Shown here: positions 8,237 through 16,637 of the stretch, one piece after another
Position numbering within the stretch: position 1 is the stretch's first letter
How the letters are laid out: every line of letters begins with the position of its first letter
Assembly (NCBI GenBank): GCA_910575755.1
Contig: CAJTFO010000007.1
Location: forward strand, 43,074 to 107,073
From: Desulfovibrionaceae bacterium
Lineage (GTDB): Bacteria > Desulfobacterota > Desulfovibrionia > Desulfovibrionales > Desulfovibrionaceae
DNA: 64,000 bases
Direction of reading: 5' to 3'
Made by a program: the position numbers and the translations under genes
The notes under the pieces: model-generated
What the model was told of the DNA's origin: nothing
Database searches by the model: none
Seen by the model: only the letters and a program-made list of their open reading frames with translations

Positions 8237-9373
8237 TCACAGTCCCGCGGCCAGGGCGGTTTCCTCAGGGTACAGAGATTCCACATGGGCCAGAAAGGCT
8301 GCATAACGGTTTTCCCGCACGGCCTGCCTGGCCTCGCGCGCCAGCCGCAGGAAATAGGTCAGATTGTGCAGGGAATTGAGCCGGAAGGAGAGCAGCTCCT
8401 TGCTCACATAGAGATGGCGCAGATAGGCCCGCGAGAAGGTTCGGCAGGCATAGCAGTCGCAGGCCGGGTCCAGGGGGCCGTCGTCCTCCGCGTATTCCTT
8501 CCTTTTGATGTTCACCTTGCCCAGCGAAGTATACAGCGTGCCGTTGCGGGCATTGCGCGTGGGCAGCACGCAGTCGAACATGTCCACGCCCGCATGGATG
8601 CCGTGGGCGATGTCCAGGGGCGTGCCCACGCCCATCAGGTAGCGGGGCTTGTCCGCCGGCAGCAGCGGGGCCGTATGGTAGAGCAGGTCATACATTTCGG
8701 CCTTGCCCTCGCCCACGGACAGCCCGCCGATGGCAAAGCCGTCGCAGTCAATGGCGCAGATTTCCTCCACCGAGCGACGCCGCAGGTCCTTGAAAAAACC
8801 GCCCTGAGTGATGCCGAAAAGCAGATTGTCGCCCGCGCCCGCCGGCCAGGCGGCGCGCGCCCGCGCGGCCCAGCGCGTGGTCAGGGCCAGGGAGCGTTCC
8901 GTATAGGCATAGTCCGCGCCGTAGGGCACGCACTCGTCCAGCACCATCATGATGTCGGAATTCAGGTTGCGCTGAATGGCGATGACCTTTTCCGGAGTGA
9001 ACAGATGCCGCGAGCCGTCCAGGTGCGAACGGAACTCCACCCCTTCCTCGCGGATTTTGCGCAGCGAACTCAGGCTGAATACCTGAAAGCCGCCGCTGTC
9101 CGTAAGCACGGCCCCCGGCCAGGAGGCGAAGCCGTGCAGGCCGCCGTGCCTGGCCACCAGTTCGTCGCCGGGCCGCAGGTACAGATGGTAGGTATTGCCC
9201 AGAATGACAGGCGCGCCGATGGCCGCGAGATCATCAGGGGCGATGGCCTTGACCGAGCCCACTGTGCCCACGGGCATGAAAATGGGCGTGGGGATGACGC
9301 CGTGGGCCGTGCGCAGCAGGCCGGCGCGGGCCGCGCCGTCAGTATGTTGCACTGTAAAAACGGGTTCAGACAT
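8237..9373 (-). CDS. tgt: Queuine tRNA-ribosyltransferase (TGT)
   Basis: A 378-residue enzyme that exchanges guanine-34 in GUN-anticodon tRNAs for a queuosine precursor (preQ1 in bacteria). The catalytic Asp is in [12 protein letters not shown] near residue 91. GITQGGF and GGLSVGEGK are present. The zinc site is CDCYACRT near 304 with a downstream HNL histidine. The ATG at 9373 fits the family N-terminus; the open frame extends 50 residues upstream without similarity. The Shine-Dalgarno is weak. The VUT-type transporter is convergent with it, giving a small queuosine locus. Confidence 0.96.
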   Translation of the reverse strand: MSEPVFTVQHTDGAARAGLLRTAHGVIPTPIFMPVGTVGSVKAIAPDDLAAIGAPVILGNTYHLYLRPGDELVARHGGLHGFASWPGAVLTDSGGFQVFSLSSLRKIREEGVEFRSHLDGSRHLFTPEKVIAIQRNLNSDIMMVLDECVPYGADYAYTERSLALTTRWAARARAAWPAGAGDNLLFGITQGGFFKDLRRRSVEEICAIDCDGFAIGGLSVGEGKAEMYDLLYHTAPLLPADKPRYLMGVGTPLDIAHGIHAGVDMFDCVLPTRNARNGTLYTSLGKVNIKRKEYAEDDGPLDPACDCYACRTFSRAYLRHLYVSKELLSFRLNSLHNLTYFLRLAREARQAVRENRYAAFLAHVESLYPEETALAAGL

Positions 9374-9837
9374 GCCGCGCAGCCTATCCGCAAGCGCGCC
9401 GCGTGGCAAGACCTTGCCTGCGGGAAAGGCCGTGCGCCATACTCTTTTTGAGAGTGTTGCCACAAGGATAGGCTTATCCCATTGAACTGACTGAAATGTC
9501 CTGATAAATACCGACAAGGCCATCTCAATGGGCCTGTGCTTGTTTGGGAATATATTTCAAATAGTTATGCCAATATTATCAACCTGTGCGTGAAAACTCT
9601 CCTTTTTTTCTTGTGCCCGGGTCCTAATGCTGCTATGTGGCAGAACTGGTCATTTTTGAACAGGAATCCCGGCATGCGCAATTTCAGCCAGACCGGCCAC
9701 AGGATTCTGAGCGAGATGGTTTCCCCGGCCATGAAGCGCCGCGCCAGACGGACCGGTTCCAGCATGACCAGAACAAAGCCCCTGCCGGCCTCCGTTCTTG
9801 CGGGCCGTGACCGGCGTTGCCGCTTTACGGAGCATTC
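9374..9837. other. Intergenic region between tgt and alr
   Basis: A 464-base divergent gap. The first 170 bases are AT-rich and should hold the tgt promoter; no convincing -35/-10 pair was found. Overlapping frames of about 100 codons on both strands have no ribosome site or recognisable domain and were not annotated. Confidence 0.5.
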
Positions 9838-10968
9838 ATGAGCGCTTACACTGTTACGCCGTCGCGCTGCCATATTGACCTAGCCGCCCTGCGGCGCAAT
9901 TTTTCCCGCCTGGGGAACCCCGCCTCCATCATGCCGGTCATCAAATCCGACGCCTACGGGCATGGCCTGCTGCCTGTGGCCCGCGCTCTGGATCAGGCCG
10001 GGGCCCGTCGCTTCGCCGTGGGGACGGTGGACGAGGGCATGGCTCTGCGCGAGGCCGGGCTGGGTCAGCGCATCGTGCCGCTGCTGGGGGCCGTCAGCCC
10101 GCAAGACTGGCGCACCGCCGCGGCCCTTGACCTGACGCCGCTGCTGACTGATTTTGAGGATATTGAAAAAGCGGCGGCCTGCTGCCCGGCGAACCGCCCC
10201 CTGCATGTGGCCGTCAAGTGTGAAACCGGCATGAACCGCCTGGGCTTTTCCGCCGAGGATCTGCCCGCGCTTCTGGAAAGTCTGCGCCGCTTCCCCCACA
10301 TGACGCCCGTGCTGGCGCTGTCGCATCTTTCCTGCGCCGATATGCCGGAAGAGGCCGCGTATACCCAGGCCCAGATCAGACTTTTCGCTGACATGTGCGC
10401 CACGCTGCGCGAGGCTTTTCCGGATATGGCGCGCTCTCTGGGCAATTCTCCGGCGGTTCTGGGGCTGCCCGAAACCCGCTACGAGGTCTGCCGCCCCGGT
10501 CTGGCCCTGTATGGCGGCAATGCCTTTTCCGGCACCGGCAGGGAAACCCTGGGTGCGGATCTGGAATGGGTCATGAGCGTCAGCGCCCCGGTTCTACGGG
10601 TGCGGCGAATCAAGGCCGGGCAGAGCGTTTCCTACGGACGCGCCTTCGTCGCGTCCTGTGACGCCACTGTGGCAGTGGTGGCCGCCGGCTACGCCACAGG
10701 CCTCGCCCGCAATCTCTCCAACCGCACTGACCTGCTGATCAACGGCCGCCGCGTCCCGCAGGTGGGCCGGGTGTGCATGGGCATGGTGATGGCGGATGTT
10801 TCCGCCCTGGCGAATGTGCGGGCCGGCGACACGGCCTGGATTCTGGGCGGCCCCGCCGCGCCGGGCCAGCGCCCGATCACCGCGCAGGAAATGGCTGACA
10901 AACTGGACACCATCCCCTACGAAATTCTCTGCCAGATGGGAAGCGCCAATCCGCGCGTCTATTCCTGA
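9838..10968 (+). CDS. alr: Alanine racemase
   Basis: A 376-residue fold-type III PLP enzyme that makes D-alanine for peptidoglycan. The PLP lysine is K36 in VIKSDAYGHG. The second catalytic base is the Tyr near 266 in QSVSYGRAF, and HLSCAD and the PLP-phosphate region are also present. The ATG at 9838 has GGAG seven bases upstream. The usual C-terminal signature GR(V/I)CMD reads GRVCMGMVMADV here, so the highly conserved Asp is Gly315. The remaining fold residues look intact, so activity is expected but not certain. Confidence 0.95.
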   Translation: MSAYTVTPSRCHIDLAALRRNFSRLGNPASIMPVIKSDAYGHGLLPVARALDQAGARRFAVGTVDEGMALREAGLGQRIVPLLGAVSPQDWRTAAALDLTPLLTDFEDIEKAAACCPANRPLHVAVKCETGMNRLGFSAEDLPALLESLRRFPHMTPVLALSHLSCADMPEEAAYTQAQIRLFADMCATLREAFPDMARSLGNSPAVLGLPETRYEVCRPGLALYGGNAFSGTGRETLGADLEWVMSVSAPVLRVRRIKAGQSVSYGRAFVASCDATVAVVAAGYATGLARNLSNRTDLLINGRRVPQVGRVCMGMVMADVSALANVRAGDTAWILGGPAAPGQRPITAQEMADKLDTIPYEILCQMGSANPRVYS

Positions 10969-11006
10969 GCCGCCATTGCCGGGAGATTGCAAAAAACGCA
11001 AGGCAT

Positions 11007-11035
11007 TTGACAAGGATACGGCCAATCCATATTGT
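11007..11035 (+). promoter_or_regulatory. Sigma-70 promoter of the PilZ-like gene
   Basis: TTGACA at 11007-11012, a 17-base spacer and TATTGT at 11030-11035. The predicted start of transcription is near 11042, about 70 bases before the ATG at 11115. Confidence 0.55.
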
Positions 11036-11114
11036 TCCTTACGGCGGGTCGCGCGACCATGGCGGCATTGCCGGGCCTGATCATGCGCGCGCATATGCAA
11101 TGAGGAATACCGCA

Positions 11115-12035
11115 ATGCCCATATGGGACGCAATCAGACACATCTTTACCTCCGCCAGGCCCCACAGGCGTCATCATCAGCCGCGTCCGCGCACACTCAT
11201 CAACGCCGCCTTCAGGCATGACGCCGGAGTCAGCCTTTTTTTCGTGGATCGGGAGCGGCAACTGCAAAATGTCGCCTGCTGCATCAGGGCCATTGAAAAA
11301 AAGCGCATTCTTCTCCGTTCCCGCAAGAATTTTCTGCCAGACATTCTCAATAATGAAAAGTGCAGCATCTACTTCAAGCTGCCCTATGACGTGACCGTCA
11401 ATGATCTCAAGCTGCCCGCGCCCACGGCGCGCGACGGCTTTTTGTGCAACAGCCAGATCATCAGCAATACCATCAATGAACAGAACAACTCCTGCGAAAT
11501 CCGGATCCGCATGCCGCTTCAGTACGTGCAGCGGGAACTGCGCAGGCATGAGCGCGTCTATCCCGCTTCCGGCATGATCAAGGCGGCGGCGCTCTGGCTG
11601 CCGCCCAGCCGTTTGCCCGAAACCCCGTTCCAGCTCGGCGCTCCGGACTATGCCTGCCGCGACGGCTGCCCCTCCCAGATGCGCCTCGTCAACATTTCCG
11701 CCGGCGGCGTCAAACTGCAACTGAACAAGGTCGAATTTCTCGAAGCATTCAACAATATGAACGGCGGGGAGCTTATGCTTCAGGTTGCGCTGCGCCAGAG
11801 CGGCGGCAACTGTCTCAGCGCGCTGGCTGTCTGCCAGTGCGTGGAAAGCGCCTACAGCATTATTTTGCGCCGCCTGACCCTGCGCCTGAAATTCATAAGG
11901 CTCTGGGGAGACAACGGGGGCAGCGCGCCGCCAGGCTGGAATGTCGTGGGAAGAAAGGGCGTGGCCGCCATTCTGGACTGGATCAACAACGACTACGGCA
12001 TATTGCTGAAAAAGAACGACAAGCAGACCCTCTGA
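11115..12035 (+). CDS. PilZ-like c-di-GMP-binding domain protein
   Basis: A 306-residue soluble protein. The c-di-GMP-binding pattern of PilZ domains can be read: an Arg-rich motif RELRRHERVYP near residue 140 and, about 50 residues later, NISAGGV, matching RxxxR and (D/N)xSxxG. About 130 residues precede the PilZ domain and include FFVDRERQLQN and a KLPYDVTVND stretch, which resembles the flagellar-brake (YcgR-type) two-domain layout. The ATG at 11115 is chosen for GAGGAA seven bases upstream. It stands alone behind its own promoter. A role in motility or adhesion control is plausible given the flagellin and adhesin elsewhere in the window, but this is inference. Confidence 0.7.
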   Translation: MPIWDAIRHIFTSARPHRRHHQPRPRTLINAAFRHDAGVSLFFVDRERQLQNVACCIRAIEKKRILLRSRKNFLPDILNNEKCSIYFKLPYDVTVNDLKLPAPTARDGFLCNSQIISNTINEQNNSCEIRIRMPLQYVQRELRRHERVYPASGMIKAAALWLPPSRLPETPFQLGAPDYACRDGCPSQMRLVNISAGGVKLQLNKVEFLEAFNNMNGGELMLQVALRQSGGNCLSALAVCQCVESAYSIILRRLTLRLKFIRLWGDNGGSAPPGWNVVGRKGVAAILDWINNDYGILLKKNDKQTL

Positions 12036-12127
12036 CCCCATCCTCCGGACGACAGTTGTTCGCACTGCGCCAGGACTGCCGGAATTCACATCAGATGCGA
12101 TTGCCCTGTGAGCGGCGTTTCCGGCGC

Positions 12128-12156
12128 TTGACACTGCTTCCTCCCCTCTGTATACA
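12128..12156 (+). promoter_or_regulatory. Promoter of the rpsF-rpsR-rplI-dnaB operon
   Basis: TTGACA (12128-12133), exactly 17 bases, then TATACA (12151-12156): eleven of twelve positions match the sigma-70 consensus. Expected start near 12163, leaving a 50-base leader before rpsF. Confidence 0.8.
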
Positions 12157-12213
12157 GCTTCTTCCTTGCTCGCGCCGGAGCGCGCGGGCTGTCAATCCAA
12201 AAGGAGAACAAAC

Positions 12214-12522
12214 ATGCGGAAATTTGAAACCCTGCTGCTCCTGTCGCCGGAGCTTTCCGCCGAAAACCGCGAAGGCATTGTCAATGCGCTCGTGGCGGTT
12301 GTCGAGCGTGAAGGGGGCGCCATGACGGAAGTGGATCACTGGGGCATGCGTGATCTGGCCTATCCCGTGCGCAAACTGATGCGCGGCTATTATGTGCGCC
12401 TGGAGTATGACGCGCCGGCCGCTCTGGTGGCCGAGCTGGAACGCAATATCCGGATCACCGACGGCATCTTCAAGTTTGTGACCGTCAAGCTGGCCGACGA
12501 AGCGGCCGGGGAGGTTGCCTAA
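12214..12522 (+). CDS. rpsF: 30S ribosomal protein S6
   Basis: A 102-residue small-subunit protein, partner of S18 on the platform. The N-terminal RKFETLLLLSPELS and the central DHWGMRDLAYPVRKLMRGYYV are typical S6. AAGGAGAA precedes the ATG at 12214. First gene of the conserved S6-S18-L9-DnaB order; its stop directly abuts the rpsR start. Confidence 0.97.
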   Translation: MRKFETLLLLSPELSAENREGIVNALVAVVEREGGAMTEVDHWGMRDLAYPVRKLMRGYYVRLEYDAPAALVAELERNIRITDGIFKFVTVKLADEAAGEVA

Positions 12523-12786
12523 ATGGCCTTCAAGAAGAAATTTTCCCCGCGCCGCAAGTTCTGCCGCTTCTGCGCCGACAAGGAACTGCCCCTGAACTAC
12601 AAGCGCCCCGACATCCTGCGTGATTTCATCACCGAGCGCGGCAAGATCATCGCCCGGCGCATCACGGGCACCTGCGCCCATCACCAGCGCCTGCTGACCC
12701 GCGAAATCAAGCGCGCTCGCCAGATGGCCCTGCTCATTTACACCGCCACGCACGACTCTGTCGTCAAGAAAAAGAGCATGATCTAA
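12523..12786 (+). CDS. rpsR: 30S ribosomal protein S18
   Basis: An 87-residue S18 with the conserved core [22 protein letters not shown] and [19 protein letters not shown]. The N-terminus has a Cys-X2-Cys (CRFCAD), which together with the later Cys and His may bind zinc, as in zinc-ribbon S18 forms. Its ATG directly follows the S6 stop. Confidence 0.97.
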   Translation: MAFKKKFSPRRKFCRFCADKELPLNYKRPDILRDFITERGKIIARRITGTCAHHQRLLTREIKRARQMALLIYTATHDSVVKKKSMI

Positions 12787-12796
12787 GGGGGCGCAC

Positions 12797-13321
12797 ATGA
12801 AACTGATACTTCGCGCCGATGTGGAAAATCTCGGCACCCTTGGCGATGTGGTCAACGTCAAGCCCGGATACGGTCGCAACTTTCTGTTGCCTCAGGGCCT
12901 GGCCATGGTGGCCAGCGAAGCCAACCTGAAAGTTTTTGAACGGGAACGCAAAAAGCTCCAGGCCCGTATGGACGCTCTGCGCGCCGACGCCCAGAGCGTG
13001 CAGGCCCGCCTGGAAGCCCTGGAAGTCGTCATTCCCATGCATGTGGGCGAAAACGAAAAACTCTACGGTTCCGTGACCTCCACCATCATCGGCGACGCCC
13101 TCGCCGCTCTGGGTGTGGATGTGGACCGTCGCCGCATCCTGATGGACGCGCCCATCCGCACACTGGGCGAACACCCGGTGCGTATCCGCCTGCACGCCAG
13201 CGTCGTTGCGGTGGTGCCGGTGAAGGTGATTTCCGATCATCAGCCCGAGGAAGAGGACGTCGCTGTGGAAGCGACCCCCGAAGCCCAGGCTGAAGAAGCC
13301 CAGGCCGAGGCCGCCCAGTAG
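12797..13321 (+). CDS. rplI: 50S ribosomal protein L9
   Basis: A 174-residue L9. The N-terminal rRNA-binding domain starts MKLILRADVENLGTLGD with PGYGRNFLLPQG; a long connecting helix (about 45-75) and the C-terminal domain follow. The final 20 residues are an Ala/Glu-rich tail beyond the usual length of about 150 residues. AAGGGGG precedes the ATG. Confidence 0.97.
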   Translation: MKLILRADVENLGTLGDVVNVKPGYGRNFLLPQGLAMVASEANLKVFERERKKLQARMDALRADAQSVQARLEALEVVIPMHVGENEKLYGSVTSTIIGDALAALGVDVDRRRILMDAPIRTLGEHPVRIRLHASVVAVVPVKVISDHQPEEEDVAVEATPEAQAEEAQAEAAQ

Positions 13322-13328
13322 GCGCGGC

Positions 13329-14822
13329 GTGGCTTCTCCGCATGACAGAATGACCGCCCCCGGCCGCGAGGCCGGGGGCGGCTCGTCTTCCCGGCCCGGC
13401 GGAACAGGCGGCAGAAGCGCCCAGGCCGGTTCGGTCGTTCGCGCGGCGGAAGCCGACCTGCTGCGCCGTGTGCCGCCGCACAGCGCCGAAGCCGAACAGG
13501 CCGTGCTGGGCGGTGTGCTTATGCGGCCACAGCTCATGCACAGCATTGTGGATGTGCTGACCGAAGACGATTTTTATCTGCCCGCCCATACCATCATTTT
13601 TCGCGCTTTTCTGGAGCTTTACCGCAAATCCGCTCCCATCGACCTCGTTTCCACGGCAGAACAGCTCAAGGGCCGCAACGAGATGGAAGAGGCCGGCGGC
13701 GCGGTCTATCTGGCTGATCTGGCGCAGGCCGTGGTTTCCGGGGCCAATGCCGAGTATTACGCCACCATCGTGCGCGACAAGGCCTTGCAACGCGGGCTCA
13801 TTGAAGTCTGTTCCGGCATCATCGGCAACTGCTACGATGCCTCGCGCGAAGTGGCCGCCCTGCTGGACGAATCCGAACAGGCGGTGTTTTCCATCTCTCG
13901 GCGCACCTCAAGCCGCGACTTCACGCCCACCAGGGAGCTGCTGGACAAGGTTTTTGAAAATCTCTCCAAGCTGGCTGACGCCAAGGACGTGATCACCGGC
14001 GTGACCACGGGCTATACCCGGCTGGACAAGCTCACCGCCGGGCTTCAGCCTTCGGATCTGATCATTGTGGCCGCCCGCCCCAGCATGGGCAAGACGGCCT
14101 TTTCACTCTGCATGGCGCTCAACGCGGCCGTGCGCCAGAACGTGCCGGTGGCGGTATTCTCGCTGGAAATGAGCAAGGAACAGCTCATGCAGCGCATGCT
14201 GGCCGTCTGGGGCAAGGTGGACCTTTCCAAGCTGCGCCGGCCCTCCCTGCTCAGCGATGATGACTGGCAGCGTCTGTACACCGCCGCCGATGTGGTGGCC
14301 CGCGCGCCCATCTACATTGACGACACCCCGGCCCTGACCACGCTGGAATTGCGCGCCCGCGCCCGCCGCCTCAAGGCTGAAAAAGGCCTGGGCCTGGTGG
14401 TGGTGGATTACCTTCAGCTCATGCGCACCAGCCGCCGCACGGATTCGCGCGAGCTGGAAATTTCGGACATCTCCCGCTCTCTCAAGGGCCTTGCCAAAGA
14501 AATGGATGTGCCGGTGGTGGCCCTTTCCCAGCTCAACCGCAAGGTGGAGGAGCGCGGCGACAAAAGGCCCATGCTGTCCGACCTGCGCGAATCCGGCGCC
14601 ATTGAGCAGGACGCGGACGTGATCATGTTCGTTTATCGTGACGACGTGTACAAATTTCAGAAGCCCTCCGAGCGCCCGCCCCAGGGCGTGGCTGAAATCA
14701 TCATCGGCAAGCAGCGCAACGGCCCGGTGGGCGTGGCCGAACTCATGTACATCTCGCCCTATACCTCTTTTGAGGACATGGCGCCTGACTGGTCGCCGCC
14801 GCCCTCGGAAAGCCAGAGCTGA
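13329..14822 (+). CDS. dnaB: Replicative DNA helicase DnaB
   Basis: A 497-residue hexameric helicase of the replication fork. The N-terminal domain begins VPPHSAEAEQAVLGGVLM near residue 48. The RecA-like domain has Walker A ARPSMGKTAF near 252, Walker B VVVDYLQLM and the LSQLNRKVEER motif, and later DLRESGAIEQDADVIMF. The first 45 residues are a low-complexity Gly/Ser/Arg extension encoded over a strong DNA palindrome. The start is uncertain: GTG at 13329, seven bases after the rplI stop, or ATG at 13350; neither has a clear Shine-Dalgarno. Confidence 0.95.
   Translation: MASPHDRMTAPGREAGGGSSSRPGGTGGRSAQAGSVVRAAEADLLRRVPPHSAEAEQAVLGGVLMRPQLMHSIVDVLTEDDFYLPAHTIIFRAFLELYRKSAPIDLVSTAEQLKGRNEMEEAGGAVYLADLAQAVVSGANAEYYATIVRDKALQRGLIEVCSGIIGNCYDASREVAALLDESEQAVFSISRRTSSRDFTPTRELLDKVFENLSKLADAKDVITGVTTGYTRLDKLTAGLQPSDLIIVAARPSMGKTAFSLCMALNAAVRQNVPVAVFSLEMSKEQLMQRMLAVWGKVDLSKLRRPSLLSDDDWQRLYTAADVVARAPIYIDDTPALTTLELRARARRLKAEKGLGLVVVDYLQLMRTSRRTDSRELEISDISRSLKGLAKEMDVPVVALSQLNRKVEERGDKRPMLSDLRESGAIEQDADVIMFVYRDDVYKFQKPSERPPQGVAEIIIGKQRNGPVGVAELMYISPYTSFEDMAPDWSPPPSESQS
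13355..13380 (+). other. Strong hairpin at the 5' end of dnaB
   Basis: A perfect 11-bp GC stem (CGCCCCCGGCC/GGCCGGGGGCG) closed by a GCGA tetraloop, placed 5-26 bases after the possible dnaB starts and 34 bases after the rplI stop. No T run follows, so it is not a classical terminator. It may be an RNA processing or attenuation site between ribosomal-protein and helicase genes. Confidence 0.5.
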
Positions 14823-14902
14823 TCCGCCGCGCGCCGACGCTGCCGCCCGGACTTCACTGCAAAGCTCACGGGATCTAATCACAACTTTTTTGTGCAGTTT
14901 CG

Positions 14903-14931
14903 TTGACAAGGCGCGCAAAGCATGCTCTTGT
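14903..14931 (+). promoter_or_regulatory. Possible promoter and structured leader of the RRM gene
   Basis: TTGACA (14903-14908), 17 bases, then TCTTGT (14926-14931), a weak -10. The leader that follows (to 15011) can fold: GCTCTTG with CAAGGGC around 14925-14945 and CCGGC with GCCGG around 14950-14972. It is typical in placement for a post-transcriptionally controlled RNA-binding protein gene. Confidence 0.35.
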
Positions 14932-15011
14932 CCTGAGCAAGGGCCGCGTACCGGCGATACGTTTTGCCGGAAGGCTGCGCGGGAAGATTGTTTTTTTTGA
15001 GAGGGTGTTTC

Positions 15012-15278
15012 ATGTCCAAGTCCATTTATGTCGGAAACCTTCCCTGGTCGGCTACTGAAGAACAGGTTCAGGACCTTTTTGCCGAATACGGCAACGTCCT
15101 GTCCGTGAAACTCATCAGCGACAGGGAAACCGGACGCGCCCGCGGGTTCGGTTTTGTGGAAATGGAGGACGGCGAAGCCGATGCCGCCATTGAAGCTCTG
15201 GATAATTTCAGCTTTGGCGGTCGCACCTTGCGCGTCAACGAGGCGAAACCCAGGGCGCCGCGTCAGCCCCGCTACTAG
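15012..15278 (+). CDS. Small RRM-domain RNA-binding protein
   Basis: An 88-residue protein made almost entirely of one RRM: RNP2 IYVGNL at residues 5-10, RNP1 RGFGFVEM near 44-51, and a short basic tail (PRAPRQPRY). Such single-RRM proteins in bacteria bind single-stranded RNA and are often cold- or stress-related. GAGAGGGTG precedes the ATG. Monocistronic, with its own terminator. Confidence 0.93.
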   Translation: MSKSIYVGNLPWSATEEQVQDLFAEYGNVLSVKLISDRETGRARGFGFVEMEDGEADAAIEALDNFSFGGRTLRVNEAKPRAPRQPRY

Positions 15279-15299
15279 GGCATTCCGACGGTCTCCCCG

Positions 15300-15334
15300 A
15301 CGCCCCGGCAGGTTCGTCCGCCGGGGCGTTTTTC
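15300..15334 (+). terminator. Terminator of the RRM gene
   Basis: ACGCCCCGGC / GCCGGGGCGT stem with a 10-base loop followed by TTTTT, 22 bases after the stop. Confidence 0.85.
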
Positions 15335-15472
15335 TGTTGGCGGGCCGCCTTGCCGTGCGGCGCAAATTCTGCCATGATGCCCTCATGGACGCTGCCGCCT
15401 CGCCGGAGGAGCCATCCCCGGCGGGAAATTGCCTGAGTGTCCGGCATTACATATCTTTTTGAGGAGGCAAAT

Positions 15473-16027
15473 ATGCTCAACCCCAATCAATGTGTTCTCT
15501 ACAGTGGCGGCGCTGCCGGAACGGAACAGTTTTTCGGCGCCTTGGCGGAAAGCTGGGGCATTGAGGAAGTGAACTACAGCTTTGAAGGCCACCAGATTGA
15601 GCGCAGTCGCGGTGTGCGTGTGCTCACCTCTGAAGAGCTGGCCCTCAAGGATGTCAGCCTGACTTATGTTTCCAAACTGATGAACCGCGAGTACACCCGC
15701 GCGCCCATCTTCCGCAAGGTGCTGCAATCCATCTGCTGGCAGGTCAGCAGCGGCGAGCAGATCATCGTGGTGGGTTCCATTCAGCCTGACGGCACGGTCA
15801 AGGGCGGCACGGGCTGGGGCGCGGAATTCGCCAAGATCTGCAACAAACCCCTGCTGGTGTTCGACCAGCCGCGCAGCACATGGTTCATCTGGCAGAAAGA
15901 CAACTGGAGCGAAGTGGAAAAGCCGCTCATTGAGCACGCCCACTTCGCCGCCACAGGCACACGCTTTCTGGAGGATAACGGCCGTATTGCCATCCAGGAT
16001 CTCTTCGCCCGTTCCTTCAAGCGGTAA
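15473..16027 (+). CDS. Conserved hypothetical protein, possible SLOG-like fold
   Basis: A 184-residue soluble protein that I do not recognise by name. It has a glycine-rich start, [19 protein letters not shown], and a second glycine-rich segment near residues 105-125 ([14 protein letters not shown]) followed by NKPLLVFDQ. This alternation resembles the nucleotide-binding SLOG/lysine-decarboxylase-like Rossmann folds, an inference from pattern only. GAGGAGG lies six bases upstream of the ATG. It stands alone between terminator-bounded genes, with GC content and codon use like its neighbours. Confidence 0.75.
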   Translation: MLNPNQCVLYSGGAAGTEQFFGALAESWGIEEVNYSFEGHQIERSRGVRVLTSEELALKDVSLTYVSKLMNREYTRAPIFRKVLQSICWQVSSGEQIIVVGSIQPDGTVKGGTGWGAEFAKICNKPLLVFDQPRSTWFIWQKDNWSEVEKPLIEHAHFAATGTRFLEDNGRIAIQDLFARSFKR

Positions 16028-16125
16028 AGGCGCATCCGCCTGCCTGGCGCAGTTTTTCCGGCCGTGTCCGCCGCCTTGTCCGGCGGGCGCGGCCGCGTCG
16101 TTTCCACCCCAGCCGGAGACCGCCC

Positions 16126-16605
16126 ATGAGTCACCAGTTCAGTGAAGCCGAACGCGCCGTTCTGCGCATTGTCCAGGCCGATCTGCCGGACACGCTCACG
16201 CCCTATGCCGACATGGCCCGCGAAGCGGGCATCAGCGAAGCCCAGGTGCTGGAGTTGCTGACCCGTCTGAAAAATTCGGGCGCCATCCGCCGCTTTGGGG
16301 CCAGCATCAAGCATCAGAAAACCGGCTGGACGCACAACGCCATGGTGGCCTGGAAGGCGGACGATGCCACGGCGGAGGCGTGCGGGCGCATTGCCGCAGC
16401 GCACGACCATATTTCCCATGTCTATTACCGGCCCAGCCCCGCGCCGGACTGGCCCTACACCCTCTACACCATGATACACGGCCGCAGCGAGGCGGAATGC
16501 CGCGGCGTGGTGGATGATCTGCTACGCTCCTGGCCGCTCAAAGAGTATGCCATTCTGCGCACGCTCAAGGAACTGAAAAAAATTTCCATGACCTATTTCG
16601 CCTGA
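16126..16605 (+). CDS. ahbB: Siroheme decarboxylase subunit (AhbA/AhbB family)
   Basis: A 159-residue protein with an Lrp/AsnC-type N-terminal helix-turn-helix (about residues 10-60) and a C-terminal ferredoxin-like domain. The segments [15 protein letters not shown] and [22 protein letters not shown] are those of the siroheme decarboxylase family, not of ordinary Lrp regulators. The heterodimer removes two acetate carboxyls from siroheme to give 12,18-didecarboxysiroheme in the alternative heme pathway of sulfate reducers. It reads into hemL 32 bases later, which supports a tetrapyrrole role. The choice between the A and B subunits is uncertain and no partner subunit is in the window. Confidence 0.8.
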   Translation: MSHQFSEAERAVLRIVQADLPDTLTPYADMAREAGISEAQVLELLTRLKNSGAIRRFGASIKHQKTGWTHNAMVAWKADDATAEACGRIAAAHDHISHVYYRPSPAPDWPYTLYTMIHGRSEAECRGVVDDLLRSWPLKEYAILRTLKELKKISMTYFA

Positions 16606-16637
16606 CGCCCGCGCCAGAGCAGCAAGGAGAAGCCTGT

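Noticed and set aside
9536..9841. 101-codon + strand frame between tgt and alr
   Set aside because: No ribosome site, no family pattern, and overlapping frames on the other strand of equal length.
16126..16605. Annotating this gene as an Lrp/AsnC transcription regulator
   Set aside because: The [21 protein letters not shown] segment and the position before hemL fit siroheme decarboxylase; the HTH-like fold is common to both families.
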